A DNA stretch of 64,000 bases from positions 1 to 64,000 of the forward strand of contig JBBDMS010000001.1 in the NCBI GenBank assembly GCA_040878185.1, read 5' to 3'. The stretch comes from JAWXBK01 sp040878185. GTDB taxonomy: Bacteria > Pseudomonadota > Alphaproteobacteria > Dongiales > Dongiaceae. The first letter of the stretch is position 1. Every line of letters begins with the position of its first letter. Below the pieces are notes generated by a model. The model worked only from the letters and a program-made list of their open reading frames with translations, ran no database searches and was not told the DNA's origin. This document shows, one piece after another, positions 23,208-32,095 of this stretch. A program made the position numbers and the translations under genes.

Positions 23208-25007
23208 CTATGTCAGCCCAAGTCCGGCGGCTGCCGTTGTGCCGAGTGCCTCATCTGCCAAAATCTGCGCTTCGAGCATCGCCGTCTCGGGAAGAATGAC
23301 GGCGCAGAAGAAGGCGACAATCGCATTGCGTCGTGCGGCGTCATTCTCCATGCGGGGTTGTTGCGGTGCCAGTGAAACGCCCTCTATCAGGAGCGAGGCT
23401 GCGATGCTGGTGCCAAGCAATCGTAGATAGGGGGTCGCGACAGCCAGGGCGTTGTTGGGATTTTTGGCTCCGATGGCGATGAGGTGTCGCGAGCATCGCT
23501 CCAGCCGATCGATCGCGGCCTGAATTGATCCTTGCAGCGGACTTTCCGCCGAGTTGTCGGACTTGCTCCTCCCGATCACCTCACGCAATTCGTCACAGAG
23601 TGCGAATACGGCCGCGCCCTGATCGCGCAACAGCTTACGGCCGAGCAGATCGATTGCCTGAATACCGTTGGTGCCTTCGTAGATCGAGGTGATTCTGGCA
23701 TCGCGATAGATTTGCGAAGCACCGCTTTCCTCGATGTATCCCATGCCGCCATGAACCTGAATGCCGAGGTCGGCGATCTCGCAGCCGCGATCGGTGCACC
23801 AGGCTTTCGCAACCGGCGTTAACAGGTCGGCACGCGTTTGCCAGCGGTCGCGCTGCTGGCCGGGTTCCATCTGTCGCACACGATCCGTCGCGGCGGCAGT
23901 TGCGTAAACCAGCGCCCGCATCCCCTCCAGCAGGGCTCGCATCGTCATCAGCATCCGCTGGACGTCGGGATGATTGGCAATAGCGGTCGATTGTCCAACC
24001 GGGGTGCCTGCGACCCGTCCCTGCCGGCGTTCGCCGGCATAAGCGCGAGCGGTTTGCCATGCGCGCTCGCCACAGGCGAGCCCCTGGATCGCCACCGCAA
24101 GGCGGGCGTTGTTCATCATGGTGAACATGAGGGCCATGCCCTGATTGATCTCGCCGACCAGTTCCGCGGCGGCGCCGCCGTTATCGCCATAGGACATGAC
24201 GCAGGTCGGGCTGCCGTTAATCCCGAGCTTATGCTCCAGCGAAAGACAGCGAAGATCGTTCCTCGGACCGAGTCTGCCTTCCGCGTCGACCAGAAATTTC
24301 GGGACGATGAACAGAGAAATTCCCTTAGTGCCGGGCGGCGCATCCGGTGTGCGGGCGAGAACCAGATGCACGATATTGTCGGTGAGATCATGCTCGCCGA
24401 ATGTAATGAAAATCTTCTGCCCGACGATCCTCCAGCCACTCGCGTCCCTGAACGCACGCGTGGTCAGCGCGCCGACATCGCTACCCGCCTGCGGTTCGGT
24501 CAGGTTCATGCTACCGCTCCACTGACCGGAGACGAGTTTTTCGAGATATCGTTGCTTCAGCGCGCTGCTGGCATGCGCTTCGAGCAGGTCAATCGCGCCC
24601 TGTGTCAGTAGCGGACAGAGCGACAGCGCCATATTCGCCGCATACAACATTTCCTGAATGGCAGCGGCGACGGTCCATGGCAATCCTTGACCGCCATGGT
24701 CCGGGTCAAATGGCACGGCCTGCCAGCCCTGCTCGACGAAGCTGCGATAAGCGTTTCGGAAACCCGGCGGCGTCGTGACTTCAGCTCCCGTGATCGTGCA
24801 GCCATGCTGATCGCCGATCCGATCGATCGGGGCGAACACGCGTTCGGCGAATCGCGCGCCCTCGGTCAGGACGGCGTCGACGATATCCTGAGTGGCAGCC
24901 TCGAATCGCGGGAACTGCCGCAATGAAGCAAGGGATCCGTAGGCCTGTAACGAATATCGGATGTCGTCGAGCGGTGCTCGGTACGTGCCCACGGTGGAAT
25001 CGCTCAT
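23208..25007 (-). CDS. Acyl-CoA dehydrogenase, long (~600 aa) type
   Basis: A 599 aa flavoprotein oxidising acyl-CoA to enoyl-CoA. It starts with a Y-R-A-P-L-D-D-I-R-Y segment typical of the DmdC-like subgroup and has M-N-L-T-E-P-Q-A-G-S-D-V-G, K-I-F-I-T-F-G-E-H-D, and V-H-G-G-M-G-Y-I-E-E-S-G-A-S-Q-I-Y-R-D-A-R-I. The catalytic glutamate is expected in Y-E-G-T-N-G-I-Q-A. The extra C-terminal domain fits members that act on unusual acids such as 3-methylmercaptopropionyl-CoA, but substrate cannot be read from sequence. The ATG overlaps the upstream stop by four bases. Confidence 0.9.
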   Translation of the reverse strand: MSDSTVGTYRAPLDDIRYSLQAYGSLASLRQFPRFEAATQDIVDAVLTEGARFAERVFAPIDRIGDQHGCTITGAEVTTPPGFRNAYRSFVEQGWQAVPFDPDHGGQGLPWTVAAAIQEMLYAANMALSLCPLLTQGAIDLLEAHASSALKQRYLEKLVSGQWSGSMNLTEPQAGSDVGALTTRAFRDASGWRIVGQKIFITFGEHDLTDNIVHLVLARTPDAPPGTKGISLFIVPKFLVDAEGRLGPRNDLRCLSLEHKLGINGSPTCVMSYGDNGGAAAELVGEINQGMALMFTMMNNARLAVAIQGLACGERAWQTARAYAGERRQGRVAGTPVGQSTAIANHPDVQRMLMTMRALLEGMRALVYATAAATDRVRQMEPGQQRDRWQTRADLLTPVAKAWCTDRGCEIADLGIQVHGGMGYIEESGASQIYRDARITSIYEGTNGIQAIDLLGRKLLRDQGAAVFALCDELREVIGRSKSDNSAESPLQGSIQAAIDRLERCSRHLIAIGAKNPNNALAVATPYLRLLGTSIAASLLIEGVSLAPQQPRMENDAARRNAIVAFFCAVILPETAMLEAQILADEALGTTAAAGLGLT

Positions 25008-26419
25008 AGGACCTTACCGGGATTCATCAAGCCGTGCGGATCGAAAATCGTTTTGATGCGTTTCATCATTCCGCGTTCCGACGGCGATTTGTATCGATCG
25101 GCTTCGCTGCGACGCAACTGACCAAGGCCGTGCTCGGCGCTGAACGAGCCACCAAAGGCACCCACGATGTCGTGCACCGCACGGGTCAGTGTTTCGGACT
25201 GATCGAGGAATGCCGGATCGTCGATCGAAAGCGGACGCATCAGATTATAGTGGATGTTGCCGTCACCCAGATGCCCGAAGGGCAGGATGCGGATTCCAGG
25301 CAGAATCTTCGACACGGCCGCGTGCGCCTGGGTCATGAACGCGGCGACCTCGGAAATCGGCACGGAGATGTCGTGCTTGATGCTTGCGCCGCCGATGCGT
25401 TGCGCTTCCACGATGGCCTCCCGGATACGCCAGAGCGCCGCTCGCTTGGCCTCGCTGTCCGCCGGAACGGCATCGACGAGGAAGCCGGCTTCCATGCCGT
25501 CGGCAAGGGTTGTCTGGAGCAATTCCGAAAGGGGTGGTTGTTCGAGCGTCCAGCTCAGTTCGACTAAGACACAATCGGATACGGATGCACCGAACGGCCA
25601 TACGGTACCTGGAATCTTTTCGATGCCGAGCTGAAGCGCGGCCGCCGACATGTATTCGAAACTGGCGATGCAATCGCCAAGGCGCGTCTCGAAGAAGCCG
25701 AAGAGGTTGCAGGCGGATTGTGCATCGGCGACGGCTACGAGCGCCGTTGCCCGCTGCCGGGGAACCGGGAAGAGTTTCAATGTGGCAGCGGTAATTATGC
25801 CCAACGTTCCTTCGGCACCGATGAAAAGCTGCCGCAGAGAATAACCCGTGTTGTCTTTGCGCACGCGGCGAAGATCGTCCCAGATCGAACCGTCGGGCAG
25901 GACGACCTCAAGGCCAAGAACGAGATCCCGGGTATTGCCGTAACGCACGACGTTGAGGCCACCGGCATTGGTCGAGATGTTGCCGCCGATCTGGCACGTT
26001 CCCTCGGCTCCAAGGCTTAATGGAAACAGCCGGTCGACACCCGCAGCGGTGTTCTGCACGTCGGCAAGAATGCACCCGGCGTCGACTATTATGCTGAAAT
26101 CGGCGGGATCGAGCGATCGGATATTGTTCAGCCTTTCGAGCGACAAGACGATCTCGCTTCCGGCTGTCGATGGCGTCGCACCGCCGACCAGGCCGGTATT
26201 GCCGCCCTGCGGCACGATGCCGATTCGTTCCGCCGCGCAGAGTCGAACCAGGGCGGCGACTTCTTCGGTTGAACCCGGTCGCGCCACAAGCCTCGCCTTA
26301 CCCTGGTAAAGACCGCGCCAGTCGCGGAGATAACGGGCCATGGCCTCGGGCGTGGCGATGCATCCGCCTTGACCGAGTAATGCCTGTACGCGGGAAACGA
26401 ATGGATCGGAATGTTCCAT
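25004..26419 (-). CDS. FAD-linked 2-hydroxyacid dehydrogenase (GlcD / D-2-hydroxyglutarate dehydrogenase type)
   Basis: A 471 aa flavoenzyme. The FAD-binding segment has V-P-Q-G-G-N-T-G-L-V-G-G, S-L-G-A-E-G-T-C-Q-I-G-G-N-I-S-T-N-A-G-G and the D-N-T-G-Y-x-L-R-Q-L-F-I-G-A-E-G-T-L-G block. The C-terminal metal/substrate part has G-H-L-G-D-G-N-I-H-Y-N and S-A-E-H-G-L-G, as in D-lactate and D-2-hydroxyglutarate dehydrogenases. The start at 26419 is chosen because MEHSDPFVSRV begins the family homology; the longer open frame lies upstream of it. It lies between the Sua5-like gene and the acyl-CoA dehydrogenase in one operon. Confidence 0.9.
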   Translation of the reverse strand: MEHSDPFVSRVQALLGQGGCIATPEAMARYLRDWRGLYQGKARLVARPGSTEEVAALVRLCAAERIGIVPQGGNTGLVGGATPSTAGSEIVLSLERLNNIRSLDPADFSIIVDAGCILADVQNTAAGVDRLFPLSLGAEGTCQIGGNISTNAGGLNVVRYGNTRDLVLGLEVVLPDGSIWDDLRRVRKDNTGYSLRQLFIGAEGTLGIITAATLKLFPVPRQRATALVAVADAQSACNLFGFFETRLGDCIASFEYMSAAALQLGIEKIPGTVWPFGASVSDCVLVELSWTLEQPPLSELLQTTLADGMEAGFLVDAVPADSEAKRAALWRIREAIVEAQRIGGASIKHDISVPISEVAAFMTQAHAAVSKILPGIRILPFGHLGDGNIHYNLMRPLSIDDPAFLDQSETLTRAVHDIVGAFGGSFSAEHGLGQLRRSEADRYKSPSERGMMKRIKTIFDPHGLMNPGKVL

Positions 26420-26429
26420 GAATGTCAAA

Positions 26430-27407
26430 CTAGTCGCCGCGGCTGCGGGCGTCACCCGCCGCCGCGCGGCGGAGCCGGTCGTTGATCGCACCACCCAGCC
26501 CTGTTTCCGGAACCGGCATCACAGCGATGCGGCTATATCGGCGATCGTCGAGCCGGTGCAGCATCGAAAAGAAATTAGCCGCAGCCTCGATCAGGTCCGA
26601 GTTCACGCTTAGGTTCAGCGTTGTAGCAGCGCCGGGCAAAGGTTTCGCTCCGAACGCCAGCAGCGCTTCCGCCGCCTCGACGGATGTCGCATCCATCCGC
26701 AGTCCGATCGACGGCGCATAATGACCAGCTGTCATGCCGGGCGAGCGGATCGGACCGATGTCGGATCCTGATGCCATTTCGCCGACGAGGGCTTCGATAT
26801 TGTTCTGAGGCAACCCGCCCTGACGAAGGATCCGCGGTGTCGCCTCGCTCAAATCCAGCACGGTGCTTTCGATGCCGATCGCGCAAGGGCCGCCATCGAG
26901 AATGAGATCGATGCGATCGCCCAGCGATGCGGCGACATGTGTTGCCTCGGTCGGGGTCAGGCGGCCCGAAGGGTTGGCGCTCGGCGCTGCGAGCGGCCGC
27001 CCGCTAAGGCGTATCAGGTCGAGTGCGATGGGATGCGCAGGCATGCGTATCGCGAGTGTCTCCAAACCGGCGCTGGCGAGCAGGGATACCGACGCGTTCC
27101 GACGTCGCGGCAGAACAAGGGTCAGCGGGCCGGGCCAGAAGGCGTCGGCCAGACGCTCGGCGACCCGATTCATCGAAACCAGCTTTGCCGCCATGGAGCG
27201 GTCGGCAACATGGACGATGAGCGGATTGAATTGCGGCCGTGCTTTCACCTCGAATATCCGTGCAACCGCGCGGTCGTTTGTCGCGTCGCCGGCGAGGCCA
27301 TAGACCGTTTCCGTCGGTACGGCGACCAGACCGCCTTTCGCGATAACTCTGGCAGCAGCGCGGAGACCCGCTTCATCGCCCGACACAATTTTTGCTGCGA
27401 CCGTCAT
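26430..27407 (-). CDS. L-threonylcarbamoyladenylate synthase (Sua5 type)
   Basis: A 325 aa protein making threonylcarbamoyl-AMP for the universal tRNA t6A37 modification. It has the N-terminal YrdC domain (G-G-L-V-A-V-P-T-E-T-V-Y-G-L-A-G-D-A, K-x-R-P-x-F-N-P-L-I-V-H, P-S-A-N-P-S-G) and a C-terminal Sua5 domain after S-P-G-M-T-A-G-H-Y-A-P, so it is the long Sua5 form, not the short TsaC. Its ATG overlaps the cysQ stop (ATGA), and the next gene starts ten bases later. Confidence 0.92.
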   Translation of the reverse strand: MTVAAKIVSGDEAGLRAAARVIAKGGLVAVPTETVYGLAGDATNDRAVARIFEVKARPQFNPLIVHVADRSMAAKLVSMNRVAERLADAFWPGPLTLVLPRRRNASVSLLASAGLETLAIRMPAHPIALDLIRLSGRPLAAPSANPSGRLTPTEATHVAASLGDRIDLILDGGPCAIGIESTVLDLSEATPRILRQGGLPQNNIEALVGEMASGSDIGPIRSPGMTAGHYAPSIGLRMDATSVEAAEALLAFGAKPLPGAATTLNLSVNSDLIEAAANFFSMLHRLDDRRYSRIAVMPVPETGLGGAINDRLRRAAAGDARSRGD

Positions 27408-28204
27408 CCCTTGCGCCCGCGGGCAATGAAATGCGGATTTTCGAATCCCGGCTTGCCGTAAGTCAGAGATGTCCCGTCGATCCGACAGACGCTGCCGCCT
27501 GCGGCCGCCAGCACCGCTTGTCCGGCCGCCGTATCCCACTCCATCGTCCGGCCGAGACGGGGATAGATGTCGGCGATGCCTTCTGCGACGCGGCAGAATT
27601 TCAGCGAGCTGCCGGCATTGATGCGATCGGCGATACGCATGTCCTTGAGAAATGCATCGAGTGCCGCGTCGTTTCCATGCGAACGGCTGGCGAGCACCGT
27701 GACGCCGGCACTGGGCGGCACGCGCGCGGCGATGTCGCGACGTTGCCCTTCGGTGGTTTCGACGGTGGCGCCCTTGCCGACGATGCCGAGATAGGTCGTC
27801 CCGAGCGCGGGCAGATGCACGACGCCGAGCAGCGGCGCCGCGTCGACGATAAGTGCGATGTTCACCGTGAACTCGCCATTGCGGTTGAGGAATTCCTTGG
27901 TGCCATCCAACGGGTCGACCAGCCAGAAGCGCCGTTCGGCGCAGGCCGTTCCGATATCGGGTGCGCCCTCGCGCGACACCGCTTCTTCCGAGACGGTCGG
28001 AACACCCGGAAGCAGGTCGTCGAGAACGGGAAGGATGATGCGTTCGGCCGCATCGTCTGCGTCGGTAACCGGCGAGCGATCGTCCTTGGCCCGCGCGGTT
28101 ACTGTCTGGCCGTAATAGTCCATGATTCGCCCGCCCGCGGCGCGCGCGGCGTCCACGATGCGGGGGGCCAGCGCAGCCAGTTCACCCGTGTTCATCCCTG
28201 TCAT
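27404..28204 (-). CDS. cysQ: 3'(2'),5'-bisphosphate nucleotidase
   Basis: A 266 aa inositol-monophosphatase-fold enzyme that removes the 3'-phosphate from PAP/PAPS. Metal-binding motifs are visible: S-P-V-T-D-A-D, S-E-E-A-V-S, W-L-V-D-P-L-D-G-T-K-E-F and M-E-W-D-T-A-A-G-Q. It is the first gene of the five-gene minus-strand operon. A role linked to sulfur metabolism would suit a sulfatase-like enzyme in the same operon, but this is inference. Confidence 0.93.
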   Translation of the reverse strand: MTGMNTGELAALAPRIVDAARAAGGRIMDYYGQTVTARAKDDRSPVTDADDAAERIILPVLDDLLPGVPTVSEEAVSREGAPDIGTACAERRFWLVDPLDGTKEFLNRNGEFTVNIALIVDAAPLLGVVHLPALGTTYLGIVGKGATVETTEGQRRDIAARVPPSAGVTVLASRSHGNDAALDAFLKDMRIADRINAGSSLKFCRVAEGIADIYPRLGRTMEWDTAAGQAVLAAAGGSVCRIDGTSLTYGKPGFENPHFIARGRKG

Positions 28205-28369
28205 CCCCCGTGGCGCGCCCGATGCCGCCGCAGCCGTGTGGCCCCGCCGACGCGGCCGCGATCGGCGGCGGGATTTTAGGGGGCCATCCCCGGGGAACCA
28301 ACCGGCAATCGGATATCCCGCCGTGCATCGTGGTTGTATCGGGTACTACGACCAGACAGACTCTGCGCC

Positions 28370-29080
28370 ATGAAACGACGCACGATTCGGACGATCGTCC
28401 TCGCGGCTCTGTTGCCGTCGGCAGTCCTGATCGGCGGTGCGCTCATGTTGCCGGCGGTTCGCGCGCAAGAGGCGACGCCGCCGCCGGCCATTCCGGTCGA
28501 ACCGGTCGATGCGCTGCCGCTCGAACCTCTGCCGCCGCGCCACTTTACCGGCGTTCCCGTCGTGGTCGATGCGGTCACCCTCCAGCTGGAGGGGGAACTG
28601 CTCAAACTCTATGGACTGCGCAGCTTTCCGGGCGACTGGAGGGCCGATGCGATCGCGCGGGTGGCCCTCGAGGTCGTTCTCGGCGACGATGCGCTCGATT
28701 GCTATTCGGCGGGGCGTGACCGGTTCCGTCGCTCGCTGGTTTCCTGCAGCGTCGGCGGCGGCGACCTCGTCGAAACGATGCTGGCGGCGGGTATGGGAAT
28801 CGTGGATCGGCAGACCACCCGAGCCCCGTCCGCAGACCCGGCCCTGGCCGATCGTTACGACGACGCGGAACGCGCGGCCCGGGTGCAGTCGGCCGGTCTC
28901 TGGGCCACCGTTCCCGGGTTCGAGCCGCCACCGCCGGAACTGCCCCCGCCACCCGAGCCCGGGTTGCTGGACTGGATCGAGCGATTTCAGACGGGGATTG
29001 CCGTGCTGATCGGCATGATCGGGCTTGCGATCGGGCTCGTCGTTTCGCGGCGGCCGCGCGGTCCCGCAATCCGGAGCTAG
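28370..29080 (+). CDS. SNase-like membrane protein
   Basis: A 236 aa protein. The N-terminus has a signal or anchor (TIVLAALLPSAVLIGGALML) and the C-terminus one membrane helix (IAVLIGMIGLAIGLVV) followed by a basic tail. Between them is a Pro-rich linker and a staphylococcal-nuclease-like fold: K-L-Y-G-L-R-S-F, C-Y-S-A-G-R-D-R-F-R-R-S-L-V-S-C, L-A-A-G-M-G-I-V-D-R, and A-E-R-A-A-R-V-Q-S-A-G-L-W. The classical catalytic Arg/Glu set is only partly matched, so nuclease activity is uncertain. Confidence 0.7.
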   Translation: MKRRTIRTIVLAALLPSAVLIGGALMLPAVRAQEATPPPAIPVEPVDALPLEPLPPRHFTGVPVVVDAVTLQLEGELLKLYGLRSFPGDWRADAIARVALEVVLGDDALDCYSAGRDRFRRSLVSCSVGGGDLVETMLAAGMGIVDRQTTRAPSADPALADRYDDAERAARVQSAGLWATVPGFEPPPPELPPPPEPGLLDWIERFQTGIAVLIGMIGLAIGLVVSRRPRGPAIRS

Positions 29081-29096
29081 ACGCCGGAGCTAGACG
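29071..29096. repeat. 13-bp perfect tandem duplication over a stop codon
   Basis: CCGGAGCTAGACG occurs twice in a row. The first copy carries the TAG stop of the SNase-like gene; the second lies just downstream. This is a simple slippage-type duplication. Confidence 0.9.
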
Positions 29097-29183
29097 GCAG
29101 TCGCGTCCGATTCAGATGCGTGGGAAACGAGAAAGCGCGGCGCGCCTGGCCTGCATCCCAAGGGTGCCGATCGTCACAAATCC

Positions 29184-29209
29184 GACACTATGTCGCGTCA
29201 GTGTTTTTT
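29184..29209 (+). terminator. Intrinsic terminator of the SNase-like gene
   Basis: ACACT at 29185-29189 pairs with AGTGT at 29200-29204, followed by a run of six T. The stem is short but the T run is clear, and it stands between the SNase-like gene and the opposing tRNA-Val. Confidence 0.5.
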
Positions 29210-29230
29210 GTGTACGACCATGCGTTTAGA

Positions 29231-29305
29231 TGGTGGGCGCGACAGGGATTGAACCTGTGACCCCTGCCGTGTGAAGGCAGTGCTCTCCCGCTGAGCTACG
29301 CGCCC
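29231..29305 (-). tRNA. tRNA-Val (CAC)
   Basis: On the minus strand: acceptor GGGCGCG/CGCGCCC, D-arm GCTC...GAGC, anticodon stem CTGCC/GGCAG with loop TTCACAC giving anticodon CAC, T-arm ACAGG-TTCAATC-CCTGT, and encoded CCA. It reads GUG valine codons. Confidence 0.97.
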
Positions 29306-29383
29306 GAACCTGCGACCCGTCCGTCGGCGCCTGCTTAGGGCAGCGTCCCGCGCCCTGTCAACCGAAGAGGACCGGATCCCGCG

Positions 29384-30205
29384 ATGAATGCCAACGTACT
29401 GAAAGCAATCGGCTTTCTGGCTGTCCTTGCGATCCTCGGCGGCGCCGGCCCGGCGCAGGCTGATTCATGGGCCCTGCGTTATGTCGGCTATCTCGGCATG
29501 GTGCCGCTGATTGAGACCGATCTGCGCGCGGACCTCGCACGGCAGAGCGGCCGCATCGACGTGTTCAACGCCAATGTATCGATGGCAACCAACGCGAACG
29601 CCGCCGCGTGGATGCCGTTCCAGATGCAGCTCGAATCCGACGGCGGACGGCAGGGCGAAACGCTGCATCCGCTCTGGCATCGCAGCGTCTCGACTGCGGG
29701 TCAATATGTGCAGCGGGTCGATCTCGACTATGGTACCGGCGGTGCCGTCGCTGTTTTTGCCGATCCGCCGACGCGCGAAACCCGCGTGGCGCTCGAGAGC
29801 GGTTTCGAAGTGGGTACGATCGACCCGGTCAGCGCCGGGATCGTTCTGATGGATCAGGCGATGTCGCGCGGCGGCTGCAGCGGTCAAATGCCGGTCTTCG
29901 ACGGCATCCGCCGCTACGATCTCACGGTCGTGAGCAGCGATGCGACGCCACCGCCGGCGCGATTTTCATCCGGCCCCGCGATCGCGGCGGGCGAAGCGAT
30001 CGCCTGTCGCCTTTCAATCGAGTATCGCTCGGGCTTTCCGACCAGCGCGTCGAGCTCGGGATATTACCCACGGGAACTGACGATCTGGTTTGCGCCGCTG
30101 CTCGACTCTGCCGTCATGGTGCCGATTGCGGTCTCGGCGCGTATGGCGTTGGGCGAGCTTCGTCTCGAGCTCATCAGTGCCCAGCCGGTCGCATCCGGCG
30201 GGTGA
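29384..30205 (+). CDS. DUF3108 family exported protein
   Basis: A 273 aa protein with a clear signal peptide (ending ...GGAGPAQA-DS). The mature part has the DUF3108 pattern: Y-V-G-Y-L-G-M-V-P-L near the start, then T-I-D-P-V-S-A-G, C-S-G-Q-M-P-V-F-D-G-I-R-R-Y-D-L in the centre and a beta-rich end. Members are predicted periplasmic proteins of unknown function. Confidence 0.75.
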   Translation: MNANVLKAIGFLAVLAILGGAGPAQADSWALRYVGYLGMVPLIETDLRADLARQSGRIDVFNANVSMATNANAAAWMPFQMQLESDGGRQGETLHPLWHRSVSTAGQYVQRVDLDYGTGGAVAVFADPPTRETRVALESGFEVGTIDPVSAGIVLMDQAMSRGGCSGQMPVFDGIRRYDLTVVSSDATPPPARFSSGPAIAAGEAIACRLSIEYRSGFPTSASSSGYYPRELTIWFAPLLDSAVMVPIAVSARMALGELRLELISAQPVASGG

Positions 30206-30227
30206 GCTTCTGTAACCGGTGTCGGGG

Positions 30228-31880
30228 CTAGCGGGCGAGCAACGGCTGTAGCCGCTCGAGATAGGAATCATCGGTTTCGCGGTGGCGTCGGCGGTGGAGA
30301 TGAACGTCGCCAATCCAGGGCACAGTGCAGCCTTCGGCCGGCCACCAGAAATCCTCGTTACCCCGGATCAGCACGATGGTCCGGCAACCGAGTGTCGCTG
30401 CAATCTGTGCGATCGCCGAATCGACCGCAATGACCAGATCGCATTGCGCGGCGGCCGCGGCCACGTCGGCGACGATGTCGCCGCCATGGCGTAACTCCGC
30501 GCCGACCTGGATGACGCGTTCGACCAATCCGGCTCTCTCAATCTCGGGCCCGACCGTTCGATCCTGTAAGGCGATCAGGCTGCCGGGCGATTGCGCAACC
30601 GTCATGAGCAGGCGATGAGGATCGTCGACGGCGCCGGCGCTCGTGCCGCGCCAGTGCAGTCCGATAATAGGTCTTTGTATCTCCGCACAACGCTTGGCCC
30701 AGCGCGTTGCGGCATTGTCGACCCCAAATCCGGTCGGCCTGGGCGCAAGCGCGCCCGGATCGGGTTGTTTCAGCAGCAACGGCAGCGAACCGAGCCATGT
30801 GCGTTGGTCAAAAGAGGGCAGCGCGTCCTCCGTGCTGCGCACGGTCGCCGGAACCTTGAGCGAAGAGAGAAGCTGGCGGAGAGGAGGCGGGCAGCGCAGA
30901 ACAATCCGAGCGCCGCGTTCGGCGAGCGGTTCGAGATATCGTAACAGCGCGATGCTCTCGCCGGCCGAGGGCTCACATTGCACACAAATCGTCATCCCGG
31001 CCGGATCGCCACCATCCCAGAGTGGTTGCACGAAACGCCTCATCTCGGTCACGTAAGGCGGCAATGCGAGGCGGCGTTCGTAGTGCACCCAGGCTTCGTC
31101 CCAGAGCCCCGCCCGCAACATCACGCGCGCCAGCGCGACACGGAGCAGCGCCGATCCGGGGTTCTGTTCGACGCCTCGTCGCAGACAGTCGACCCCATCC
31201 CGGCTCTGGCCGAGCGCGAGCAGAAGCGGTGCGAGCCGGAGATAACTGCCTTCGTGGCGCGGATCATTGGTGATGCCATCCGCCAGAGCGGTCATTGCGG
31301 CCCGCTCATCGCCGGCAGCGAGATAGAGCTCGCCAATTCCCGACCAGGCCGGCCCGGTGTTCGGCGCGATCGATAGCGCACGTCGATATGATTCCATGGC
31401 CGCCGCGGAATCGCCCGCGGCCGAGAGCGCCTTTCCCAGAGCGACATGAAATGGTGGATCGGACGGACGCCGATCAACCGCAGCGCGGAATCGGGCGATG
31501 GCGTTGCGATGGTCGCCGCGCTCCAGATAAATCACGCCGAGATTGAGATAGGCGTCGACGAATTCGGCATCGATGCTTAACGCCGCCTCGTACGCATCGA
31601 TCGCATCGGCAATGCGGCCCGCCGCCCGGTAGGCAAGGCCCAGCGCATTGCGATACTCCGCATTGTCCGGCCGGCCGCGGACGGCGCGCTCGTGTGTTCG
31701 GACCGCTATCTCGGTGTCGCCGGTCTGACGCTGCAGCAGGCCCATGCAATGGAGGGCGTCCGGCTGCTCGGGATCCCCCTGCAGAATTTGCCGGCAGATC
31801 TCCGACATGCCCTTGAAGTCGCCACGCCTCGCGCAATCGAGCGCGACCGCAAGCAGCTGGGGTTGATCCGGCGACGGCAT
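30228..31880 (-). CDS. TPR protein with C-terminal glycosyltransferase-like domain
   Basis: A 550 aa protein. Residues ~1-270 hold about seven TPR units (for example A-L-G-L-A-Y-R-A-A-G-R-I-x-D-A-I and Y-L-N-L-G-V-I-Y-L-E-R-G-D). The rest resembles the C-terminal domain found in many alphaproteobacterial TPR proteins: Y-E-R-R-L, P-L-W-D-G, then a GT9/SPINDLY-like part with I-G-L-H-W-R-G-T and L-V-I-A-V-D-S-A-I-A-Q-I-A-A-T-L-G. The ATG at 31880 has AAGGG upstream; a TTG 57 bases earlier is less likely. Activity and substrate are unknown. Confidence 0.78.
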   Translation of the reverse strand: MPSPDQPQLLAVALDCARRGDFKGMSEICRQILQGDPEQPDALHCMGLLQRQTGDTEIAVRTHERAVRGRPDNAEYRNALGLAYRAAGRIADAIDAYEAALSIDAEFVDAYLNLGVIYLERGDHRNAIARFRAAVDRRPSDPPFHVALGKALSAAGDSAAAMESYRRALSIAPNTGPAWSGIGELYLAAGDERAAMTALADGITNDPRHEGSYLRLAPLLLALGQSRDGVDCLRRGVEQNPGSALLRVALARVMLRAGLWDEAWVHYERRLALPPYVTEMRRFVQPLWDGGDPAGMTICVQCEPSAGESIALLRYLEPLAERGARIVLRCPPPLRQLLSSLKVPATVRSTEDALPSFDQRTWLGSLPLLLKQPDPGALAPRPTGFGVDNAATRWAKRCAEIQRPIIGLHWRGTSAGAVDDPHRLLMTVAQSPGSLIALQDRTVGPEIERAGLVERVIQVGAELRHGGDIVADVAAAAAQCDLVIAVDSAIAQIAATLGCRTIVLIRGNEDFWWPAEGCTVPWIGDVHLHRRRHRETDDSYLERLQPLLAR

Positions 31881-32095
31881 GGCGACCCTTTGCTCCAATC
31901 CTTCGGCGATCTTGCGGACGGCCGCCGCCGGTCGCAAGTCTGCTGCCGGGGTCGGATTCTCAAGGTCACGGCCGCGCCATAATCGGCCGCCATGATCGGC
32001 CCATTGCGTGGGATCGGCATCGAAGCGGCCATCCCGGACTGTTCCGGACGAGGGCGGCCGGGTAGGGTTGCCGGCGAACGACCAATGGAGAGGTC

